NCBI GenBank assembly: GCA_018257865.1
Contig: JAEUBA010000115.1
Span: 1 to 64,000 of the forward strand
Direction of reading: 5' to 3'
Source: Stereocaulon alpinum
Lineage: Eukaryota; Ascomycota; Lecanoromycetes; Lecanorales; Stereocaulaceae
DNA length: 64,000 nt
The translations under genes and the position numbers were made by a program. Under the pieces are notes generated by a model. The model searched no databases. It saw only the letters and a program-made list of their open reading frames with translations, and was not told the DNA's origin. How positions within the stretch are numbered: position 1 is the first letter of the stretch; every line of letters starts with the position of its first letter. Positions 47,221 to 56,764 of the stretch are shown here, in pieces.

Positions 47221-47785
47221 AACGCGCCTATAAGGAATAGACGTAGCGATACTAGAAGGTAAAGAATAAGTTAACCTAGATTATATAATAACTATAATCT
47301 ATTAATATACTAAAACTGCGCTATTTATAGTACCTAGTTAGAATAGAGCGAGGATTATAGGAATATAGAGTTTTAAGGGGCTATAGACGTAGCGATATTA
47401 TAGAAACTAGGGGTAGAGTTAGTATACTAAGATACGAGCGCCTATACCTACTAGAGGATATATTAAAGAATAGAGGATTTAAATACTAGTAGAGTCGAAA
47501 AGTAGGTATAGACCCTATTATAGTATAGGTAACGGGTTATTATAGTATAGGTAATATATTAAACTATATATTCAGCGAATAGGTAGTATATTATAGCTGT
47601 AAAGACGCTAAATAGGGTAAGTATAAGACTATAAACTATCTAGAGATAGCTTTAAGATATAAGCGCCTAATAATACTAGACTCTAAACGCTAAATACTAA
47701 ATACTAAATACTAAAATAATAATATAATCTATCTAGTCTATACGTAGATAGTTAGTATATATAAATCCTTAACTAGAGATAACTT

Positions 47786-48125
47786 ACCCTCCTAGCTACC
47801 TCCTCTCTCTACCTCCTCTTTACCTTATCCGTCTCCTCCTATAGCCTCCTCCTTATCTCCTAAGCCTCTATAATATAGTCCTAGGGGATCTAATTATATT
47901 AGCGTAAGGTACTAACTATAGTATATTAACGGGTAATATAATATACCTAAGTAATAGAAGGTTTAGCTACTACCTTCTACCCTATACTTAGACTAATATA
48001 CCCCTCCTCCTCTTCTACCTCCTTATCTACCTTTAGTTCTACCCCTGCTTCCGCCTCCTTACTACTACCCTTTATACTATTATCTTCCTTATTATTATCC
48101 TCCTCCTCCGCCGCTAACCTCCGCT
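47786..48125 (+). repeat. Polypyrimidine-rich stretch in the 3' part of element 3
   Basis: The plus strand is strikingly rich in CT and CCT runs in two patches (about 47786-47880 and 47995-48125) between the chromodomain and the Helitron insertion. On the opposite strand it is a purine tract. It may be part of an extra 3' ORF or a structural tract; no function can be read from it. Confidence 0.5.
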
Positions 48126-48250
48126 GCGGTGAGTTAGCAGCTAAGGGTAGGTAAGGTAACTTAGTATAACTAAAGGAATAAGGATAGGTATTTATAGCCT
48201 AAAGTAAGCTTAGAGTGTTATAGGTATAATAAGTAGGATCGTATTAAATA

Positions 48251-48283
48251 CTAGAGGGTCGCTATTTCGAAGCGAAATTTTTA
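48251..48283 (-). repeat. 3' terminal hairpin and CTAG end of Helitron A
   Basis: The plus strand reads CTAG, AGGGTCGCT, then ATTTCG-AAG-CGAAAT. On the transposing minus strand this is a 6-bp stem hairpin followed by nine bases and CTAG, with T next in the target. The same layout with a different loop occurs at 54480-54508. Confidence 0.85.
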
Positions 48284-50149
48284 TACTAAATATAGCCTAG
48301 AAGTATTCGTATCGAGTTGTATAAATCTATATAAATCTGTATAAAATTGTATATAAAGACCTATATAGAACTATATACTATTTCCTAAAAGGGCCTAGTC
48401 TAGTATACTAGTATATTAGTTAATTTCTAACGAAAAAACTTTCTTTCCTTAATAACTATCTCTTAGTAAGTTATATAGATCCTATATAGGCTCCCTTATA
48501 TAGAGTTATATAGTAGCCTACTAGATCTATCTAAGCTTTGTATAGAACTATAGACTATTATATAGAGTAATATAATATAACGCAGATAATAGCAAAGCTA
48601 TATAGAGTCTTTTAGTTAAGTATATATCTATTTTAGTTCTATACTAACCTATTTCCTTTCTATATAGACTTTTAATCTTTTATACCCTTTTTTACTAATC
48701 TATACTAATCTTAATAAATCTATACTAAACCGTAATATAATAGCTTTAGACGACAAAGAGGACGAACAACTGCGTGCGTATCCGCGCGATTTCGGTAAAA
48801 AATTATACGCAGATAGCAAGACCCCGAAATTAGATATCTTATAAAAAGTAGAATAATTTATATAGGGGCTTAATAAAGTCCCTATAAAGACCGTAGACGT
48901 AGCTATATAGCCGGCCGTTAATAAAGTCGTTTTACGCACGGATAAAAAGTTAGTCTATATAGCTCCTTTACTATTCCTTATAATTTAATACTGATTAGTA
49001 AGAATTTAAACCGTCTGTATATCGTTAAGGGCGTGCTATTATAAAGCTATATAGCCTTATACTATTCTAGTAAGGAAGCGTATATACCCTATATAAAAAA
49101 TTTAAGCTCCTTTACGTCTTATCGCAGTAACGCACAGTTCCGTAATAATATATACGCAAATTGTTTAACCTCCGGCGATAGTATTAGTCGATATAACTTT
49201 ATACCTAGTTAGTACCTATTCGGCCTAGATTTATATAGTAATCGTACTAATTTATATAGAGAAAGTTAAGGCTGCGGCTAAGAAGGATACCTTAGACTCT
49301 AATAGTATATCTCCTTATAATACTACTTAGTACTATACTAATTTATATAGGCCTACGCAAAAAGGCTAAGATTAGCTATATATTAGAAAAGGAAGTTTAT
49401 ATAGGGCTTAAGGAAAAGTACTAAGAGCTTACTAAAATATACGGCCGCCTTGTAGATCTATATAAAGAGGGATAGGACGACGCGGATAAGGATAGTAAGG
49501 CTAAGTTAGGGGCGGATAGTAGGGCGTAGTATAGATCTATATATAACTATAAAGGTTCGAACTAAACCTATAAAGGTTCGAATCGAACCTATATAGGATA
49601 TAAGCAGGACGTATAAAGATCTTTATAGAAAAGTACTCTCCTATATAAAAATATAATATAACTATAATAATTTATAATATTAATTTTCTAATAATACCTT
49701 AGGATAAATAACGTTATCTGTTTTCTAATCTATACTAGTTAGTAAAAGAACTGTAAGTCTTTATATATCTTTCGCACGGGATAGTATAATATAGAGCTAC
49801 CTATAACTAAAATAAGATAATAGTAGGTTAATTCCTATAATAGATAGTAACTGTCCTTACGACTTATTAATAGTTATTATAAAATAGAGCCGAACTAGAA
49901 ACTATTTACGCGTAAGGATCTAAGGATAGTTACTATCTTTACTAGTTAGATTAATTCTTAGAATTAAGTATAACCTACTATCCTACTTTCCTCCTAGAAG
50001 ACGACCTTCGATATACTACTAGGATAGACGTATAATAACTAGTTATATTCTATTATATATACTCTTATTAGGGTGTAGATTCCGTAGTAATATAATTAGG
50101 GCCCTAACCTTAAGATATAGCTATATAGAAGGAAACCTAAATAGCTTTA

Positions 50150-51010
50150 GAGATTATAAAAACTTAAGACTTAATCTATCTATTATACCCTCTAATAACG
50201 AACTATTAGTAGATAGAAAATACTATATATCGCTAGGTAGACGGGAAAGGATCTCTATATTTAGAAGCGCTGCTGTATTATTCTATAGAGATAAGATCGC
50301 TCGACTTTTAAAGAAATCTAGTACCAGCGAGGAATGTGTAAGGTTAATAATTAGAAAGATTAATTCCGTAAAAAGTTATATATCCTAGTATAGGTTTATA
50401 ATTTCTGGCGGTAGTTATACCAACCTATATAAAGATAGTTTATAGGATATATAGGTAATCTAACTCGCGAATACCTAATTATTAGACCTAGCGCAAAGCC
50501 GTATATTCTGGGTAAGGTTAAGTATCGAAAGTTATAGCTAGATTTAGGAACTGCGAAGGCTCGTATTAACCTATACTATATAATTACCCTTAGGAACCAC
50601 CGGTGTAGTCTGTATAAAGTCTCCCCCTATAATTACCGGTATACCACTAAATAGATTATTATTCTTATAGATATTGTATAGGGTGGTATTTACTATAGTA
50701 AAGTTACTCTTATTCTGTATAGGTACCTTATCCTAGATAATTAGAGTTATATAGCGAATCAGCTAGGCCGTATTAGACTATACTAGAATATAATAGGTGG
50801 ACGTATCATCGCAGTTGATTAGGATCTTAAAACGGGAATATAAGGTATAGCTACTAGGTAGTAAGATTACTATAATACCTATAGAAGTAACGTATAGAAT
50901 AATATATCCTTAGGCGCGGAAGTGGTAATATAATACCTTATATAGAAAAGTTTTGCTAGTACCCGCAGTACCGTAGACGAAAAAGTATATAGATTAAGGG
51001 GTTGTAGTAA
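50150..51010 (-). pseudogene. Pif1-like helicase region of Helitron A
   Basis: Minus-strand translation gives V-Y-G-T-A-G-T-S-K-T-F-L-Y, the Walker A motif (last Gly changed to Ser), near 50990-50945. It then gives V-I-I-G-G-D-F-I-Q-T-T-P-V-V near 50635-50590, which is the Pif1 G-G-D-F-x-Q-x-x-P-V box. In a working Helitron this domain unwinds the donor strand during rolling-circle transposition. Scattered TAG and TAA stops make it non-functional. Confidence 0.85.
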
Positions 51011-51899
51011 TAGCTGTAACGATTATATTAAAAGCGTAACGTTACTCGATATTTAATTGCGGAATAGTACGATCACGTAATAATACTTGCTCCGTAATAT
51101 TATAGTATAGCTTAGACGCGATAAGGAAAGGGTAAGTATACGTAGACTAAGGTAGAATTAGTACGGGTAAGTTATAATCCGTAAGCTTTCTTCCCTAATT
51201 ATATAACTATTCAGCAATCAGAAATAACCTATAGTTAAGGTATATATCTAGGGAATCAGCTAGTACTGATAGGTAATCGCGAGTAATATAATATAGTAAA
51301 TTATCGTAAAGATCTGTATAGAAACGTTCCTAAAGCTTTAATAATTCGCTTAAATTACTATTAATTAGTATAGTAACGAATAGAGAACGTAACGCCCGAC
51401 TAGTAGAAAAGTATTTTAACTTATTAAAGTATTAAAACTATTCGCTATTATTGTCTAGAAGACCTAACGTAATATAAGTAGCCCAGAAGGTTAGGTATAA
51501 AATAGTATTAATAGTATAAATAGCCGTAAAACTAGTCAGCCCCTAGATAACTATAAGTAATATATATAAGTAAAAACGCTCGCCCTATACTAGTCCGTAA
51601 TAATATATCCGGCTAATTATACGGCCCCGTTATTAAGGTATCCAGCGCCGTTTACCTTTCTTACTATAGTAGACGTAATACTCTAGGAAATTATAGTATA
51701 GAAGGTGGCGGCTATTAGTATATTTAGTATTATACTATAAAAAGCTAGTAAGGGTTATCTCAGCTTCTTTAAGGACCTATATAAGGTCGATAATATCCTT
51801 ATAGAAATATACCTACTACTCGTTAGGGAGGTATAGTGCTAATCGAATTACTAGCAGATCTTTATTATAATTATAGAACTTAAATAGGTTCTACGCAGC

Positions 51900-52760
51900 T
51901 TAGTATAGACTAATATAATAACTATTAAGATACTATATAATTTCGTTATATTCGTCAGCGAGCTTTAAAGTCGTACGGTCTATACCTTTATATATATATT
52001 TATATATATACTTAATAGCACTAACTGATACGTATACCTCTATATTAATATATATAGAGTATTTATAAGTTAGCTAGGGGTTATATAGAACTACCTAGCG
52101 GTTATCTAGTACTACGTCCTAACTATTTACTTTTTTAATCTAGGTGCGACTATCGTTACGGTAATAATACTAAGGGTAACTATCTTCCGTAATAGATATT
52201 TTAGGCTGAAAACTCCTTAGAAACTTTTTAGAACAGATCTACCTAGAGCCGTCTAGGTACTTAACTATATAGGGCGACTTTAGGTTCTACTGCCTATAAG
52301 GGCTATAGGTTATTTAATCTTAGATAATATACTATAATAATCCGTTAAGATCGATCGCAGGATTAGGTAGCTCCGCGTAGACTAGGTTATTAATACGGCC
52401 TTAGTATAAAAAGTTATTATTTTAATAAAGAAAGAGGAGGATATATATATAGGGTAGGCCTCGTTTCTAATACTTAATCGTCTATATAATCCTAAGATAT
52501 CGTCCGAACTGATCTTTAAGGTCCTGTATTAAAGCGGACTATTTTATATAGAAGACGCGCGCTATTAGGTCTGCGCGATTAGTGGCGGTTTAATTATTAA
52601 AGGCTGCAGCCTAAAGCTTAGGCTAGTACGGATTTGCTGTTATTATTATAAAAAATACAGCCTTTCCGAAATAGCGTTAGATTACTAGGGAGTCCTAGCA
52701 ATTTTAGGCTATAGATCTATCCCCTCTACTAAAGCTAGATAGCAGAATTATCCGTCGCCT
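51900..52760 (-). pseudogene. Rep/Helitron_like_N region of Helitron A
   Basis: Minus-strand frames near 52650-51900 show the Helitron N-terminal pattern: a T-I-M-T-A-N-P-Y-W-P-like segment (the F-T-x-x-x-P-x-W motif region), then Q-F-G-R-Y-L-G, a K-Y-Q-K-R-G-L-P-Y-I-Y segment (where HUH histidines should lie and RIP would turn His to Tyr), and a C-terminal K-Y-I-Y-K-Y-I-Y-K-G stretch of the two-Tyr region. Edges are approximate and frames change at stops. Confidence 0.7.
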
Positions 52761-54479
52761 AAGCGCCTCTATACAGCTATCACCAGCTAAGAGAGTATTA
52801 GAAACGCCCTAATATAAATCGCTACGGATAGTATCCTAATATCTATAATAGAAATCTAGGGTTTACTAATTAATAACTATATAGCAATTAACTAAATATT
52901 ACTAAAATAAACTACTAGCCCGCAGTATAGTAGAGTACTAATTAGGATAGGAAAAGAGATAGTAGCGTAACTATATACGCTCTAAGTAACGTATAACTAT
53001 ATAGGTATTATTATTATTACGGAGGCGTAAGGCCTAGTACTAACTTATATTCCCTTACGGAAAAAGGAGAACGTAGTATAAAGGAAAGTACGCGGCGTTA
53101 TTATAGTTAATAGTATAAAAGCGGGGTTCTTTACTATCCTCGCGCTATTCTATAATAATAATATCTCGAAAGCTACGGTCCTTATACTTATCCGGAATAA
53201 AGGCTATAACCTCTAACGCAGTAGGTAGATTTATCCGTCTCTTATTAGATCCCGCCTCTATAACTAATTAAAGGCGAGGATTAAGGATAATCTATATTAG
53301 GCCTATATAGGCCTAGGCTCGCTTAATTTATTCCTATACAGTAGTATATATATTAATAAAAGGATTCCTATAGGAATATATTATATTATCTAAGTTTTAG
53401 AGAAGCGGCTGCTAAAGATTAGGGTAACTATAGAGCTAAGATATCGCTATAGTAGTTAGATTATAAAAGTATAATTAAGTAAAAGAAGGTATTACCTGCG
53501 TACTAGTATATAGCAGCCCTTATAGGTGATAAAGTTCGCTATAAATAGTAAAGGATTAGATTCCTATACAGCCTTATAAACGCGTATCCTACTAGTATTT
53601 ATAGGATATAAAGGTCAGCGCGTTATTATAACTACGAATACACTTTAGGAAATACTAGGACCGTAGTATAGCACCCTATAATAATTCGCGTAGAAGTTCC
53701 GGCGGTTTAGGCGGAGGAGGTAGTAATCCATCACCCTTTAAATAGTAGGTAGTATATAGTATAGGTCCTTACTTAGCCTCTACCTTTTAATATAAAGCGG
53801 AACAGATCCTATACTATTTAGCTATTAGACCTAATATATATATATCAGCCGCATAGTTTAATATTAGGCCTTTTAACGGCAGAGGAGGAGGACGTACAGG
53901 GACGGTAGGACGGATAGAAGGACGTATAGGAATAGTAGGAGGAATAGAAGGATATATTATTATTATACAGACTAGCCGTAAAGCAGGAAGGGTTCGAGAG
54001 GTAGCTATACGTTAACGTTTAGATTAACGCGTTGGTTATTATAGAACCGTATTAGGGTTAAGATCTATAAGAGGACGTCGCCGCTTCAGAGCCTAGAGGA
54101 AAGAATTAGTAAAGATTAATATAGGAAAGGTACTACTTTAGAATATACTCGGTAATAGCAGCAAAGTCTGAGAAGAGACTAATTAGGGGCCAAAAAATCA
54201 GCGACAGGTTTAGTACGGGCGTATTTAGAATAGGTCTACTAGGATATAGGATTATACAGTACTATATAGAGATATATAGAGGGATATAAATAGGTAAAGA
54301 AGCTATATAAAGGTAGTAAGGAAGGTATAAAGACGCGTGTAGGTAAACATAAAAATTTGATAGTAGAGTCACGTAAGGTAACATCCTTAGCGATAAATAA
54401 CAGCTAATAATTCGGTACTTAGCGACAAATAACAGCTAATTATTCGGGCCAAACCTTAAGTCATCCAATACTATATAGA

Positions 54480-55319
54480 CTAGAGGGTCGCCATTTCGGT
54501 AGCGAAATTAGATATAATCTTTAGGGCTTTAACCTAATATCCTCTCTAATAGCCTATTTATTACTGTTATAGAGCTACTATTGATATTACTATTATAGAG
54601 CTGCTAGTATCGCTGTTATATAGCTCCTAGTATCGCTGTTGCAGAGCTGCCAATATCGCTGTCCCAAAGCTGCCAATATCGCTGTTGCAGAGCTGCCAAT
54701 TATGCTGTCCTAAAGCTGCCAATATCGCTGTCCCAAAGCTGCCAGTATCGCTGTTGCAGAGCTGCCAATATCGCTGTCCCAAAGCTGCCAGTATCGCTGT
54801 TGCAGAGCTGCCAATATCGCTATCCCAAAGCTGCCAGTATCGCTGTTGCAGAGCTGCCAATATCGCTGTTGCAGAGCTGCCAATTATGCTGTCCCAAAGC
54901 TGCCAGTATCGCTGTTGCAGAGCTGCCAATTACGCTGTCCCAAAGCTGCCAATATCGCTATCCCAAAGCTGCCAGTATCGCTGTTGCAGAGCTGCCAATA
55001 TCGCTGTTGCAGAGCTGCCAATTATGCTGTCCCAAAGCTGCCAGTATCGCTGTCCCAAAGCTGCCAATTATGCTGTCCTAAAACTGCCAATATCGCTGTC
55101 CCAAAGCTGCTAATATCGCTGTTGCAGAGCTGTTCTAGAGCTGCCAATATCGCTGTTCTAGAGCTGCCAGTAGAGCTCCCAGTATCGCTGTTGCAGAGCT
55201 GGTGCAGAGCTGCAAGCGGCCCAAAAATTTGATAGTTGAGTCACGTGAGGTAACGTCCTTGGCGACAAATCATAGCTAATCATTCGGGCAAACCTTAAAG
55301 TCGTCCAATATTATATAGA
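54480..55319 (-). mobile_element. Non-autonomous Helitron (Helitron B) in head-to-tail tandem with A
   Basis: This 840-bp unit on the minus strand begins TCTATATAATATTGG (5' end at 55319, preceded by A) and ends with the hairpin ATTTCG-GTAG-CGAAAT and CTAG at 54483-54480. The next base is the T of Helitron A's TC. About 110 bp at its 5' end (55211-55319) match the 5' end of Helitron A (54349-54479, where a 34-bp part is duplicated). It has no coding capacity; most of it is the 23-bp minisatellite. Confidence 0.85.
54586..55212. repeat. 23-bp minisatellite, about 26 units, inside Helitron B
   Basis: The unit alternates between two main forms that differ in the centre (GCTGTTGCAGAG or GCTGTCCCAAAG, each followed by CTGCCAATATC), plus variants ending in ATTAT or AGTATC. 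As 23 is not a multiple of 3, all frames stay open and yield long but meaningless ORFs with a 69-nt period. The array is full of CA and TG steps, unlike everything around it, so RIP did not act on it or it expanded afterwards. Left-hand units (54586-54630) are degenerate. Confidence 0.9.
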
Positions 55320-56252
55320 TAAGGGAATAGTAATAAGAAATAAGCTTAGCTTACCTCCTATAGTAAGTTAGCGTAGTATTAGAAGAATAGATATATTACT
55401 TACTAATATCTCTACCCTCCCCTATAGCGTAGCTAGCCGCTACGTTAACTAACTACTACTTATCCCTAGGGTAAGCGAATAATCTTTACGCTATTAGGTA
55501 ACCTTCTTATAAAGGTTAGCTAGGCGATTATCTACCTTTGGTAGTAAGATAGTACTATTAAGTATAGTAACTAGCCCTACTACCTCCGCTATAAAGGGGG
55601 CGGGAATCTCCTACTATTAGTATATAGTATATAGTTATAGATTAAATAAGCTTACCTTATAGTATCCCGCTACCCCCTAATACGTAGACTTATACTTCTA
55701 GTAAGGCGGTATATTACCCTAAACGTATAGTCTCTACTTCCCTAAATAGTTTATATACGGGAGTTTAGCTATAATAGTTAGTATACCTAATATATAGGGT
55801 ACCTATAGACTTACTAGTATCGAATAAAAATACTTATAGGCTATTAGTATTACTAGAAGTATACTATTATAGCGCGTAAGGGGAATACTTACTTATATTA
55901 TTATTTACTAAAGGAAGAAATAGAAAGTAAAGGGGATCTAAGGGGATATATCTCCCTAATTATATTATATAGTTACCCTATAGCAATAATCTATAACGCT
56001 ATTATATTATAATAATAATACGACTACGGAGTAATAACTACGTTATCGGAGTATAGAAGCGCTTAATTAGTAATATATAAAGGATAAAGTAACTATAGAG
56101 TAGAGACTCTTTTCCTTCCTTTTTCTATAGGGTTTTAAAGGTTTTTAATAAGCTCTATCTACGTTACTAGCCCGCTTCTAGGCCTTATATCTAATAACTA
56201 AATATAATAATATCCTTACGCTAGCGGACTAGCGTTTAGAAGTAGAAGTAAC
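55320..56252 (+). repeat. 3' remainder of element 3 after the Helitron insertion
   Basis: RIP'd DNA between the Helitron 5' end and the right LTR of element 3. It continues the sequence interrupted at 48250; the target dinucleotide A/T is split between 48250 and 55320. No domain was recognised. Confidence 0.6.
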
Positions 56253-56407
56253 TATAATACTTAGTAACTATTAGGGTCTATTTAGTATTAGTAGTAATCT
56301 AATACTTAGTATAGCTATAACGTAACCGGGATATACCGTTAGCGTAGTACGTACGTAGAAAGACGTTATACTACCCCGCTTCTACTTAATAAGTATAAGG
56401 AGCGTAG
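56253..56407 (+). repeat. Element 3 LTR, right copy, cut by the next Gypsy LTR
   Basis: Matches 42213-42367 and stops exactly where TGTTACGGG, the LTR start of the following Gypsy element, begins at 56408. That element therefore inserted in or at the end of this LTR. Confidence 0.8.
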
Positions 56408-56764
56408 TGTTACGGGTAACCCCGTAAGGTCACGGGCAAGGCACGTGATAGGGTTAGTAGGTAAAGGATACTTAGGAGAGGACCTAATAATATAAGTAAT
56501 CTAGAGTATATTAGGTAGATTATAGAGTAATATAGTAGATATAGGGCTAAATTACTTAGATTATATTAGGGCTTAGTATAACTAAGGTAAATATATAAGG
56601 AAGGGTTTTCCTTTAGTAGAATATTTTCTTATCTCCTTATATTTAACTTATATAATAGAGAGGAGTCTTAGCTAAAGATAATTTAATAACTATCTATCTC
56701 TATTACCTTTTAGTACTTAATATATTATATAATTTACCCGTAGGAGTTAAACTACCCTATTATA
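56408..56764 (+). repeat. 5' LTR of element 4
   Basis: Matches the solo LTR at 28815-29166 in reverse orientation. Starts with intact TG and carries a hairpin of TTACGGG and CCCGTAA (56410-56416 with 56421-56427) two bases inside its end. The presumed target duplication on the left is CGTAG (56403-56407); the right copy is not in the window. The first 60 bases keep several CA and TG steps. Confidence 0.75.

Larger units (their letters stand above)
48251..54479 (-). mobile_element. Autonomous Helitron, RIP-damaged (Helitron A)
   Basis: On the minus strand the element starts TCTATATAGTATTGG (5' end at 54479) and ends in a hairpin, nine bases and CTAG at 48254-48251, followed by T. This is the canonical Helitron pattern (5' TC, 3' hairpin plus CTRR, target T). 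Between the ends lie a Rep-type region and a Pif1 helicase on the same strand. The element sits inside the Gypsy element 42213-56407. At its 5' end it directly adjoins the 3' end of a second Helitron. RIP is present but lighter than in the Gypsy elements. Confidence 0.88.
42213..56407 (+). mobile_element. Ty3/Gypsy chromovirus split by a Helitron pair (element 3)
   Basis: A 155-bp direct repeat (42213-42367 and 56253-56407) marks the LTRs. Between them lie gag, pol and a chromodomain on the plus strand, then the Helitron pair 48251-55319, then about 0.9 kb of remaining 3' DNA. Without the Helitrons the element is about 7.1 kb, a normal size. The LTR may be a little longer than 155 bp, because the right copy is cut by the next Gypsy LTR at 56408. 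RIP has destroyed all frames. Confidence 0.85.

Noticed and set aside
48700..48939. 79-codon minus-strand ORF in Helitron A
   Set aside because: Lies in the AT-rich 3' part of the Helitron, has no domain and a composition expected by chance in CpA-poor DNA.
54627..55232. Four long overlapping ORFs (79-142 codons) on both strands with repeated S-C-Q and K-A-A motifs
   Set aside because: They are produced by the 23-bp minisatellite. A 23-nt unit cycles through all three frames and has no stop, so every frame stays open without selection.
54627..55232. Possible CRISPR array because of regular repeats
   Set aside because: Units are contiguous with no unique spacers, and the context is eukaryotic Helitron DNA.
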